From a bacterium CG_4_9_14_3_um_filter_65_15 (lineage in GTDB: Bacteria; Krumholzibacteriota; Krumholzibacteriia; LZORAL124-64-63), in NCBI GenBank assembly GCA_002790835.1, contig PFVX01000031.1:21608-85607 (forward strand): 64,000 bases of DNA, in the 5' to 3' direction. Positions 1-8,027 of the stretch are shown here, one piece after another. The translations under genes were made by a program, and so were the position numbers. The notes under the pieces were generated by a model. It ran no database searches and had not been told where the DNA came from. It saw nothing but the letters and a program-made list of their open reading frames with translations. How positions within the stretch are numbered: position 1 is the stretch's first letter; every line of letters starts with the position of its first letter.

Positions 1-200
1 ACGTCCGCCCCCTTGATGTGGGCCGGGTCGTGTCCGATGTGGACCACCGCCCCGAGTCCGCGCAGGCGCACGGTGGCGGCGTTCTCGCGCAGGTCGCTGC
101 CGCTGACGCTGAAGCCGAGGTTCCACAACACTTCGGCGATACCGCTCATGCCGATACCGCCGATGGCGACGAAGTGGATGTGACGGGTGTTACCGAACAT
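1..200 (-). CDS. murC: UDP-N-acetylmuramate-L-alanine ligase MurC, N-terminal fragment
   Basis: MurC adds L-alanine to UDP-MurNAc in the cytoplasm, the first amino acid step of the peptidoglycan stem peptide. Only the first 66 codons are inside the window; the rest lies beyond the left edge. The translated start contains [13 protein letters not shown], the glycine-rich nucleotide-binding loop typical of MurC N-termini, followed by a SGSD segment. The ATG at 200 overlaps the end of murG by 11 bases, which fits the usual murG-murC order of dcw clusters. The identification rests on this short fragment and on position, and is secure for both reasons. Confidence 0.93.
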   Translation of the reverse strand, partial: MFGNTRHIHFVAIGGIGMSGIAEVLWNLGFSVSGSDLRENAATVRLRGLGAVVHIGHDPAHIKGAD

Positions 201-1347
201 GGCCTTCCTCTGACCCCGGGTCCTGGTCAACGTGGAGCGGTTTCCCGGCGGGATGCTCCGCCAGCGCCAGCAGGTCCGCGGCGATGTGCGCAGCGGCTTC
301 GGGCCGCGCCATCGCTCGTGCGGCCGACCCCATCCTCGCCAGTTGCGGCCCATCGCGCAAGATCTCATCCACCCGCCGGGTCAATTCGTCCGGGGTGCAG
401 GCGGCGTCGGCGATGAGGACCGCCGCCCCGCCATCAACACATGCGGCCGCGTTGTGGGTCTGATGGTCGTCGGTGGCATGGGGAAAGGGCACCAGCAGGG
501 CCGGCTTGCCCGCGCACTGGATCTCCGCCAGGGTCATGGCCCCGGCGCGGCACACCACCAGATCCGCCCGGAGCAACTCGCTCGCCATATCCTCGATGTA
601 CGGGGTCACGGTGATGTTGTCCGCCTCGGCGCAAGCCCTGGTGACGTCGGCCAGGTCCTCCGGCCCGGTCTGCACCAGGAAGGTGCACCGGTTCCATGCG
701 GCCCAGGTCGCGGCCGCACCCATGACCGCCCGATTCAGGGTTCGCGCGCCCCGGCTGCCGCCGAACAGCAGCACGTGTCGATCCTCGTCGCCGGAATTCT
801 CGGCCGGGGCCGCCTGGGCGGAGGCGACGACGGCGGCGCGCACGGGATTTCCCGTGAACCGGCAGCGCACTTGGGGGAAAAAGCGGCGCGCCCCGTCGAA
901 ACCCAGATAGATCTTCCGCATGCGTTTGCCCAGCAACCGATTGGTGGAACCGGGAATCGAATTCTGTTCCTGCATGGCGCAGGGGATCCCCAGCATGATC
1001 GCCGCCACCAGGGCCGGCACGCTGGCGTATCCTCCGGTGCCGAGAACGACCTGGGGACGATGCCGCAACAGGGCCAGGCTCGCCTTGGCCACGCCGCCGA
1101 TGAGGTTGCCCATGAAGGCCAGCCTGGCCGGCACCCCCAGCCCGCGAAACCCCGACGCGGGCAAGATCAGAAGCGGGTATCCCGCCGCCGGAACGATCCG
1201 GGCTTCCAGGCCCCGCGCCGTGCCCGCAAAGACGATCTCGGCCTCCGGAGCCAAACGGGTCAAGGATTCGGCCACGGCCAGGCCGGGGTAGACGTGCCCA
1301 CCGGTCCCTCCCCCGGTGATCAGGATCCTGACGGGCGAGCGTTTCAT
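190..1347 (-). CDS. murG: UDP-GlcNAc:lipid I GlcNAc transferase MurG
   Basis: MurG transfers GlcNAc from UDP-GlcNAc to lipid I to make lipid II at the inner face of the cytoplasmic membrane. The 385-residue protein has the usual family length. The N-terminal domain carries [10 protein letters not shown] (residues 12-21), and the C-terminal GT-B half carries [10 protein letters not shown] and a [10 protein letters not shown] segment that matches the UDP-GlcNAc binding region. The ATG at 1347 overlaps the ftsW stop codon by four bases (ATGA), so the two are probably translationally coupled. A longer open frame runs upstream into ftsW, but it is the shadow frame and does not look like MurG. Confidence 0.96.
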   Translation of the reverse strand: MKRSPVRILITGGGTGGHVYPGLAVAESLTRLAPEAEIVFAGTARGLEARIVPAAGYPLLILPASGFRGLGVPARLAFMGNLIGGVAKASLALLRHRPQVVLGTGGYASVPALVAAIMLGIPCAMQEQNSIPGSTNRLLGKRMRKIYLGFDGARRFFPQVRCRFTGNPVRAAVVASAQAAPAENSGDEDRHVLLFGGSRGARTLNRAVMGAAATWAAWNRCTFLVQTGPEDLADVTRACAEADNITVTPYIEDMASELLRADLVVCRAGAMTLAEIQCAGKPALLVPFPHATDDHQTHNAAACVDGGAAVLIADAACTPDELTRRVDEILRDGPQLARMGSAARAMARPEAAAHIAADLLALAEHPAGKPLHVDQDPGSEEGHVR

Positions 1348-2507
1348 CGCACGCCCCGGCTTTTCCAACGGTGCTTCCAAAGGTGATAGGATCGGCTGTT
1401 GCGCTCGATCCCCAGCAGCAATCCCACCGCGGCCAGACAGCCCACCATGGCGGTGCCCCCGTAACTGATGAACGGCAGCGGCACGCCCACCACGGGCAGG
1501 ATGCCCAGGACCATGCCGATGTTCACGAGGCCGTAGATGGCCAGGCCGGTGGTCAGTCCCGCCGCAACGCAGCGTCCGAAACCGTCGCCGGCGCGGGAGG
1601 CGATGCCGTAACCCCGCCACAGCAGCAGGCCCAGCAGGATGATCACGGGGATGGTGCCCAGCAGACCGAACTCCTCACCCAGCAGGGAGTAGATGAAGTC
1701 GGTGTGCGCCTCGGGCAGGAACGCGAACTTGTTGTGACTCTGTCCCACGCCCAGGCCGTGCCAACCTCCGGCGCCGAGCCCCGTCAGGGAAGCCTTGACC
1801 TGATAGCCATAGCCGCCCTCCTGCAGCCCCTTGAGCACGCCCTCCAGGCGGTCCCTGACCTTGCCCGAGATCGCGATGATCAGAAGGACGGCCACCGGCG
1901 GCAGAACCAGGGCCGACCAGCGGATGCGATCCGGCAGGTCCGACACCGTCAGGATGATCACGGTCATCCCCACCACCACCATGGCGTTGCCGTAGTTGGG
2001 TTGCAACGCCAGCAGGGCCAACAGCGGCAACACGCCGCACCCCAGGGCGATCCCCGCGTCGCGCGCCGAAGCGGTCGCGCGCCCGCGATCCCCGCCCACC
2101 CGGCCGGCCACGAACGTGACCAGGGCGATCTTGGCCATCTCCACCGGTTGCAGGGAGAATCCCATGACGGTGATCCAGCGGTTGATGGCGCGGTCCCCAC
2201 CCGTCAGCAGGGTCAGGGCCACCAGCCCGTCGCCGATCAACAACAACGACCAGGCGACCACCGGGTGTCGGAAAATGTGGTAGTCGAGGCGGAACAGCAG
2301 GCCGGCGATGACCAGCCCGATGCCGATCATCACCAGATGCTTGCTGATCAGGTAGTAGGAGCCCACCAGTGTGGCCGCGTGGCGGTTGAACGACCCGGCG
2401 CCGTAGACCATGAGCAGGCCGTAGAGCAACATGCCCGCCACGACGAACACCAGGGTCAGGTCCGTGCTCTCCAGGGTGCCGGCCAGGTGTCTCAGTTTGC
2501 GGCGCAT
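1344..2507 (-). CDS. ftsW: Septal peptidoglycan polymerase FtsW (SEDS family)
   Basis: FtsW polymerises lipid II into septal glycan strands, working with the transpeptidase FtsI. The 387-residue protein is strongly hydrophobic with about ten membrane segments. It shows the family's conserved stretches FSLQPVEMAKI and PEAHTDFIYSLLGEEFG, and a C-terminal GGTAM motif. It lies between murD and murG, the position FtsW holds in many dcw clusters, which favours FtsW over the elongation paralogue RodA. The start ATG is 50 nt after the murD stop; its stop overlaps the murG start. Confidence 0.95.
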   Translation of the reverse strand: MRRKLRHLAGTLESTDLTLVFVVAGMLLYGLLMVYGAGSFNRHAATLVGSYYLISKHLVMIGIGLVIAGLLFRLDYHIFRHPVVAWSLLLIGDGLVALTLLTGGDRAINRWITVMGFSLQPVEMAKIALVTFVAGRVGGDRGRATASARDAGIALGCGVLPLLALLALQPNYGNAMVVVGMTVIILTVSDLPDRIRWSALVLPPVAVLLIIAISGKVRDRLEGVLKGLQEGGYGYQVKASLTGLGAGGWHGLGVGQSHNKFAFLPEAHTDFIYSLLGEEFGLLGTIPVIILLGLLLWRGYGIASRAGDGFGRCVAAGLTTGLAIYGLVNIGMVLGILPVVGVPLPFISYGGTAMVGCLAAVGLLLGIERNSRSYHLWKHRWKSRGVR

Positions 2508-2557
2508 GGGGCTCCTTCCCTCGCCGAACGGGCCTCGGGCCCTCGGATGAGTGCGGC

Positions 2558-3946
2558 TCAGGGCCGCGGGTCGATCATTTCCGCTCCCAGGTCGGCCACC
2601 GCTGCGGCAAAGGCGCGACCCCGATCACGGTAGTTCGCGAACATGTCGAAACTGGCGCAGGCGGGGCTCAACAGCACGACGGCGTCCCGCGCCGTGGCGA
2701 TGTCCGCGGCCCGGGCCACGGCGTCATGCAGATTATCCTTTTCCTCCACCGGCACCCGATCGCGCAGCGCCTCGGCGATGCGCGGACCTTCGTCGCCGAT
2801 GGTCAGGACCGTGACCACCGCACCCATGGCCGCGGCCAGCGGGGCGAAATCCTCGCCCTTGCCGCTGCCGCCGGCGATCAGCACCACCGGCCGGGGATAA
2901 CCCGTCAGCCCCGCGCACACCGCGTGCACGTTGGTGGCCTTGGAATCGTTGATGAACTCCACCGCGCCCAGTCGGCCGACCACCTGGTGGCGGTGGGCCA
3001 AGCCGGGAAAATCGCGCAAACCCGCGGCGATCCGCTCACGGTCCAGGCCGAGGGACAGACCCAGGGCGGCGACCGCCTGGGCGTTCAAGACGTTGGGCGG
3101 GGACTTGAGGGACAGGTGCGCCGTCGGCAGGATCCGCCGGGCGCAGCCGGCGTCGTCCCGCGCCATCAGCCATCCTTCGTCAAGGTACACCGTCGTGTCC
3201 TGCGAGGGGTCGCCATAGAGCACCCGGCGTCCGACCGTCGGCCAGGCCACCGCCTCGGGACATCCCGTCCATACCACGAGGCTGCCGCCGGCGGGGACAA
3301 GGCCGGCCATGATGCGCTTGGCTGCGCAGTAATCCTGCAGGGTGGCGTAGCGATCCAGATGGTCGGGGGCCAGGTTCAGGATCGCCGCGGCCCGAGGAGA
3401 GAAGGTCCGCATGGTCTCCAGCTGGAAGCTGGAAACTTCCACCACCGCCGCATCCTCCGCTTCGAGTTCGTCCGCCACCAGAGCCAGGGGACGGCCCAGG
3501 TTGCCCACGGCCTCCACGCGGCGTCCCTCGTGCCCGAGCACGTGGGCGCACCAGGCCGTGGTGGTCGACTTGCCGTTGGTGCCGGTGATCGCCACCAACT
3601 CGGCGCGACAGAAGCGGGACGCCAATTCCAGTTCCCCCATGACCTCGACGCCGGTGGGAAGTCCGGCCAGCAGGTCGTGCCCGCCGGGCACCCCGGGACT
3701 GACGATCACCGCCCGGGGCAAGGGTTGTTCAGCAGGGCGGAGGCCGCCGGTCAGGAGTTCGTCGAAAGCCCGGGGTGCCAGATCGGTCAGGCCTTCACGC
3801 TCCCACCGGCGGCCCAGGTCCGCCTCCTGCTGATCGTCGATGCCGACGACCACCGCGCCGTGACGGCGCAGCAGGGCCCCGGCGGCGCAACCGCTGCGGG
3901 CGGCCCCCAGGATCCAGAAAACCTCGTCGCGCACCTTGTCGGCCAA
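2558..3946 (-). CDS. murD: UDP-MurNAc-L-Ala:D-Glu ligase MurD
   Basis: MurD adds D-glutamate to UDP-MurNAc-L-Ala. The protein of about 462 residues has an N-terminal Rossmann-type region (ILGAARSGCAAG), the ATP-binding ITGTNGKSTT loop and the FINDSKATN segment near the C-terminal domain, all typical of Mur ligases and of MurD in particular. No ATG is available near the expected start. I chose the TTG at 3946 because AGAGGGG lies just before it, overlapping the mraY stop codon; a GTG at 3934 is the alternative. A longer upstream reading is the shadow of mraY. Confidence 0.93.
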   Translation of the reverse strand: MADKVRDEVFWILGAARSGCAAGALLRRHGAVVVGIDDQQEADLGRRWEREGLTDLAPRAFDELLTGGLRPAEQPLPRAVIVSPGVPGGHDLLAGLPTGVEVMGELELASRFCRAELVAITGTNGKSTTTAWCAHVLGHEGRRVEAVGNLGRPLALVADELEAEDAAVVEVSSFQLETMRTFSPRAAAILNLAPDHLDRYATLQDYCAAKRIMAGLVPAGGSLVVWTGCPEAVAWPTVGRRVLYGDPSQDTTVYLDEGWLMARDDAGCARRILPTAHLSLKSPPNVLNAQAVAALGLSLGLDRERIAAGLRDFPGLAHRHQVVGRLGAVEFINDSKATNVHAVCAGLTGYPRPVVLIAGGSGKGEDFAPLAAAMGAVVTVLTIGDEGPRIAEALRDRVPVEEKDNLHDAVARAADIATARDAVVLLSPACASFDMFANYRDRGRAFAAAVADLGAEMIDPRP

Positions 3947-3957
3947 AACGTTCCCCT

Positions 3958-5046
3958 CTACTGCAGCTTGAGCGAGGACATCCCCACCACCAGCAGCAGA
4001 ATGCCGATGATCCAGAACCGGACCACCACCTGGGTCTCGGACCATCCGCCCAGTTCGAAATGATGATGCAAAGGAGCCATGCGGAACAGCCGCTTACCGC
4101 CCGAGCGCCGGTAGTAGAAAACCTGGATCATCACCGACAGGGCTTCGGCCACGAACATTCCCCCGATGATCACCAGCAGGAACTCCCGCTTGACCAGGAT
4201 GGCCACCGTGCCCAGGGCGCCGCCGAGAGCCAGGCTGCCCGTATCGCCCATGAAGATCCGTGCGGGGTGGGCGTTGAACCACAGGAAGCCCAGACCCGCC
4301 CCCACGACCGCGGCGCAGTACACGGCCAGCTCGCCGGCCTCGGGAATCGGCACGAGGTTCAGGTAGGCTGCGAAGCCCGCGTGACCGCTCAGGTAGGCGA
4401 TGGCCCCGAAGCCCACGAAGGCCAGGCTGCTCAGCCCGATGGCCAGGCCGTCCAGGCCGTCGGCGAGGTTGACGGCGTTGCTGGTACCGGTGACCACGCA
4501 GATCACCAGCGGAATGTAGAGCCAACCCCAGGGCACCAAGGCGTCCTTGATGAACGGCACGGTGCTGCTGGTGACCAGGTCGCCGCCACCGGATCCGTAG
4601 ACCAGGATCGTGCCCAGCAACAGTCCATAACTGACCTGCCCCACCAGTTTGAAGCGTCCGATCATGCCCTTGGGCCGTTTCTTGACCACCTTGAGGTAGT
4701 CGTCGATGAAACCGATGATCCCCATCCACACCGTCCCCAGCAGGGCCAGTTGGACGTAGTGGTTGGTCAGGTCCGCCCACAGCAGGGTCGGCACCACGCA
4801 CGCGGTCAGCACCAGGACCCCGCCCATGGTGGGCGTGCCCGACTTGGCCTGATGATGGGCGGGGCCGTCGCTGCGAATGGTCTCGCCGATCTGCAGTTTC
4901 TCGAGCCGGCGGATCACCCACCCGCCGAACAGGAAGCTGATCAGCAGGGCCGTGATCGCGGCATAGGAAGCCCGGAAGGAGATGTACTTGAAAACGTTCA
5001 GGGCGGACCAGGCGTTGTGCAGCGGATAGAGCAGGTGATAGAACAT
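3958..5046 (-). CDS. mraY: Phospho-MurNAc-pentapeptide transferase MraY
   Basis: MraY attaches phospho-MurNAc-pentapeptide to undecaprenyl phosphate, making lipid I in the cytoplasmic membrane. The 362-residue, ten-helix protein has the Mg-binding region GFIDDYLK, the NLADGLDGL motif, the HPARIFMGDTGS loop and the late MAPLHHHFE histidine cluster, all signatures of MraY. It follows murF by three bases and precedes murD by eleven. Length and motif order match the family, with nothing missing. Confidence 0.97.
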   Translation of the reverse strand: MFYHLLYPLHNAWSALNVFKYISFRASYAAITALLISFLFGGWVIRRLEKLQIGETIRSDGPAHHQAKSGTPTMGGVLVLTACVVPTLLWADLTNHYVQLALLGTVWMGIIGFIDDYLKVVKKRPKGMIGRFKLVGQVSYGLLLGTILVYGSGGGDLVTSSTVPFIKDALVPWGWLYIPLVICVVTGTSNAVNLADGLDGLAIGLSSLAFVGFGAIAYLSGHAGFAAYLNLVPIPEAGELAVYCAAVVGAGLGFLWFNAHPARIFMGDTGSLALGGALGTVAILVKREFLLVIIGGMFVAEALSVMIQVFYYRRSGGKRLFRMAPLHHHFELGGWSETQVVVRFWIIGILLLVVGMSSLKLQ

Positions 5047-5049
5047 GGC

Positions 5050-6513
5050 CTATGGTCCTTTGCGCGCCGGGGCGACGCCCGGCAGGTGATCCAGAATTTT
5101 TTCCAGGGCCTCGCTCCGCGATCCCTTCAGGAGGATGACATCTCCCGGCCGGGTCATCGTGCGGATCCACTGTGCCGCGCCGGCATGATCCGCGCAATAG
5201 TGGGCTTCGCCGCCCTGCGCGTCAAAGCCCCGTCCCAGGGCCTCGCCTCCGCTGCCCACCGCCACCAGGGCGCCCAATCCCAGCTCGGCCAACCGGGCCC
5301 CCGTTTCCCTGTGCAGGGTGAGGGAATCGGCGCCTAGTTCCCCCATGCCGCCCACGATGGCGATGCCTCCTCCGTTCACCGCCAGATCGCGCAGGGCCGC
5401 TGCCGCCGCCAGCATGCTGACGGGGTTGGCGTTGTAGCAATCGTCCAGCAGCAGCCGCCCTTCCCAATCCAGCAGCAGGCCGCGGTGGGCAGACCCCGCA
5501 AAGCCCTCCAGGCCCCGGCGCGCTTCGGCGTCGCTCAGGCCGGCGGCGCGGGCAGCCAGCAGGGCGGCCGTGAGGTTGGCGCCGTTGTGGCGTCCCGGCA
5601 ACGGCGTCAGCCAACTTTCGCCGTCGATCTCGGTTTCCCAGCCGCGTCCCGGAACCGCGCGCCAGGACCAACGGCAGTCGCCATCGCCGGATCCCCACGA
5701 AACGACCGGGCACCGCGCACGGGCAAACCAGTCGGAGAAACCCGGGCTGTCGGCGTTGAGAATCGCGGTTCCGGTTGCCGGCAGGACGTCGAGCAACTCA
5801 CCCTTGCCGCTGATGACTCCCTCCAGGGAACCGAATTCGGCCAGATGGGCGGAGCCGGCGTTGGTGATCACGCCGATGTGGGGACGGGCAAGGTCGGCGA
5901 GGGTCCCGATGTGCCCCACCGCGGAAGCCCCCATTTCGATGACCGCGAATTCGTGGTGCGGCGCCAGTTGCAGCAGGGTCAGGGGAACGCCCAGGCGGTT
6001 GTTGTGGTTGCCCCGCGTGAAGCACACCGGGTCGCGCCCGCCGAGCATGGCGGCGCAGAAATCCTTGCAGGTTGTCTTGCCGTTGGTCCCGGTCACGCCG
6101 ATGACGGTCCCGCCCCACCGGCTGCGGTTGCAGACGGCGAGCCGGGTGAATCCCGCGATCCCGTCCGCGCAGACCAGCACGCCCGACCCGGGCGCCGCCG
6201 GCATCCCCGCCAGATCCTCGGCGTCATCCCATCCGGCCTCCAGCCCGGCCAGAACCCAATGTCCCCGGGCCAGGGCCTGATCGAGGAAACGCCGGCCGTC
6301 GGCACGCTCGCCCGGCAGGGCCACGAAGAGTTCGGTCCCCTCGAGGGTGCGGGAATCCAAGGCAGCCCCGGCAAAGCCTCCGGCCGCTTCTTCCAGATCC
6401 TCGGCGCCGGCAGGGACCAACCGGCCCCCATCTTCACGCAGGACCCGGACCAGCAGATCCACCTCGGCCAGGTCCCGGGCAGCGGTTCGGGCGCTGTACA
6501 GATCCGGCTTCAT
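5050..6513 (-). CDS. murF: UDP-MurNAc-tripeptide:D-Ala-D-Ala ligase MurF
   Basis: MurF adds the D-Ala-D-Ala dipeptide to complete the UDP-MurNAc-pentapeptide. The 487-residue protein carries VTGTNGKTTCKD for ATP binding, TRGNHNNRLGVPLTLL and the DDCYNANP motif that separates MurF from the other Mur ligases. The ATG at 6513 overlaps the murE stop (ATGA). The open frame extends about 240 codons further upstream, but that extension is antisense-like shadow within murE, so the start at 6513 (MKPDLYS) is preferred. Confidence 0.95.
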   Translation of the reverse strand: MKPDLYSARTAARDLAEVDLLVRVLREDGGRLVPAGAEDLEEAAGGFAGAALDSRTLEGTELFVALPGERADGRRFLDQALARGHWVLAGLEAGWDDAEDLAGMPAAPGSGVLVCADGIAGFTRLAVCNRSRWGGTVIGVTGTNGKTTCKDFCAAMLGGRDPVCFTRGNHNNRLGVPLTLLQLAPHHEFAVIEMGASAVGHIGTLADLARPHIGVITNAGSAHLAEFGSLEGVISGKGELLDVLPATGTAILNADSPGFSDWFARARCPVVSWGSGDGDCRWSWRAVPGRGWETEIDGESWLTPLPGRHNGANLTAALLAARAAGLSDAEARRGLEGFAGSAHRGLLLDWEGRLLLDDCYNANPVSMLAAAAALRDLAVNGGGIAIVGGMGELGADSLTLHRETGARLAELGLGALVAVGSGGEALGRGFDAQGGEAHYCADHAGAAQWIRTMTRPGDVILLKGSRSEALEKILDHLPGVAPARKGP

Positions 6514-8027
6514 GCCCCGCCTCCCTGTGCGGCGATCCACTCCCGCACGATCCTGCGGTCGTCCAGAGGCAGCACCTGATCGCCGACCAGCTGGTAGTCC
6601 TCGTGCCCCTTGCCGGCGATGACCACCACGTCCTGGTCTCCGGTGGCGCCCAGGGCGTCCGCGATGGCTGCGGCACGATCGGGGATGACCACCCGGCTCC
6701 GGGCACGCGGGGCCGGGACCCCATCGATGCCCGCCAGGACCTCCGCAATGATCGCCTCGGGATCCTCGGTGCGCGGGTTGTCGGAGGTGACCCAGACCGC
6801 ATCGGCCAGATCGGCGGCGGCCCGCCCCATGAGGGGTCGCTTGCCCCGATCCCGGTCCCCCCCGCAGCCGAAGACAACCAGGATCCGGCGGGACGTCAAT
6901 TCCGCGCAGGCGCGCAGGACCGCGGCCACCGCTTCGGCGGTGTGGGCATAATCGACCACGGCCAATCCGCCCGAGGGCAGGACGAAACGTTCCATGCGTC
7001 CGGGCACCTGCTCCAGGCTTTCCAGGGCGGCAACAGCCCGGTCCGGGTCGAATCCCGCACCCAGGACGGCGGCCAGGGTCGCGGTCAGGTTTTCCACGTT
7101 GTAGCGACCGACCAGCGGGCTCTTGACCGTCAACGGCCGGCCCCGCCAGGTGAAATCCACCCGTGACCCGGACCGGTCGAGCCGGCTGTCGGTCACCGTC
7201 AGGTCGGGGATTCGCTTTCCGCACGGTCGACCCGTGGCCGAAAACAGAATGGGCTCACTGAGGCCGTCGACCAGATCGCTGAACGCAGGGTCATCGGCGT
7301 TGATCACGGCCGCGCCGCCGTCGGGATCCAGATGGTCGAAGATGCCGGCCTTGGCCGCCAGGTACGCGGCCAGATCCCGGTGGTAATCCAAATGGTCCCG
7401 CCCCAGGTTGGTCATCACCGCCACGTCCAGCCGCAAACCCGCCGCACGCCCCTGGTCCAGGGCGTGGGACGACAATTCCATGGCCACGCTGCGGCAGCCC
7501 TCCTGCACCATCAGGCCCAGCCAGCGATACAGTTCAGGTCCCGCCGGAGTGGTCAGAGGCGCCGGCTCCTGGAGGTCGCCGGCCTGATAACGGATCGTGC
7601 CGAGCAACCCGCAGGGTCCCCGGAGCCGGCCCAGAACGCTCTGCAGGAGGAACGAAACGGTGGTCTTGCCGTTGGTGCCGGTCACCCCGGCGGTGAAGAG
7701 CTGTGCGTCCGGAGCGCCGGCCAGGGTGCGGGCCAGGAGCGCGGGCGCAAAACGGGTGTCGGCAACCCGGACCAGGGCGGCGAAACGTGCCCGCAGGGCC
7801 GGGTCGAGGGTGGCCGCCGCCTCGACCGAAACCACCGCCGCTCGGCATCCCCGCTCGAGTGCGGTCGGGAGGAATCGGTGGCCGTCGGCCGTTGTTCCCT
7901 TGACGGCCACAAAGAGGGTATCGGGTCCGGCGGCGCGCGAGTCGGCGGTGACCGCCGTGACCTCCAGGTCTTGGGTTCCGTCCCACTGGACCACCTCGAT
8001 CGCTTGTGTCAGGTCCACCAGCTTCAC
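6510..8027 (-). CDS. murE: UDP-MurNAc-dipeptide:meso-diaminopimelate ligase MurE
   Basis: MurE adds the third residue of the stem peptide. The protein of about 505 residues has the P-loop GVTGTNGKTT and the late motif SDNPRTEDP. DNPR is the signature of the meso-diaminopimelate-specific enzyme, whereas lysine-adding enzymes differ at these positions, so a DAP-type wall is inferred. The start is a GTG at 8027 that overlaps the ftsI stop by four bases (GTGA), with AAAAGG about seven bases upstream; another GTG at 8033 sits too close to that ribosome site. Confidence 0.94.
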   Translation of the reverse strand: MKLVDLTQAIEVVQWDGTQDLEVTAVTADSRAAGPDTLFVAVKGTTADGHRFLPTALERGCRAAVVSVEAAATLDPALRARFAALVRVADTRFAPALLARTLAGAPDAQLFTAGVTGTNGKTTVSFLLQSVLGRLRGPCGLLGTIRYQAGDLQEPAPLTTPAGPELYRWLGLMVQEGCRSVAMELSSHALDQGRAAGLRLDVAVMTNLGRDHLDYHRDLAAYLAAKAGIFDHLDPDGGAAVINADDPAFSDLVDGLSEPILFSATGRPCGKRIPDLTVTDSRLDRSGSRVDFTWRGRPLTVKSPLVGRYNVENLTATLAAVLGAGFDPDRAVAALESLEQVPGRMERFVLPSGGLAVVDYAHTAEAVAAVLRACAELTSRRILVVFGCGGDRDRGKRPLMGRAAADLADAVWVTSDNPRTEDPEAIIAEVLAGIDGVPAPRARSRVVIPDRAAAIADALGATGDQDVVVIAGKGHEDYQLVGDQVLPLDDRRIVREWIAAQGGGA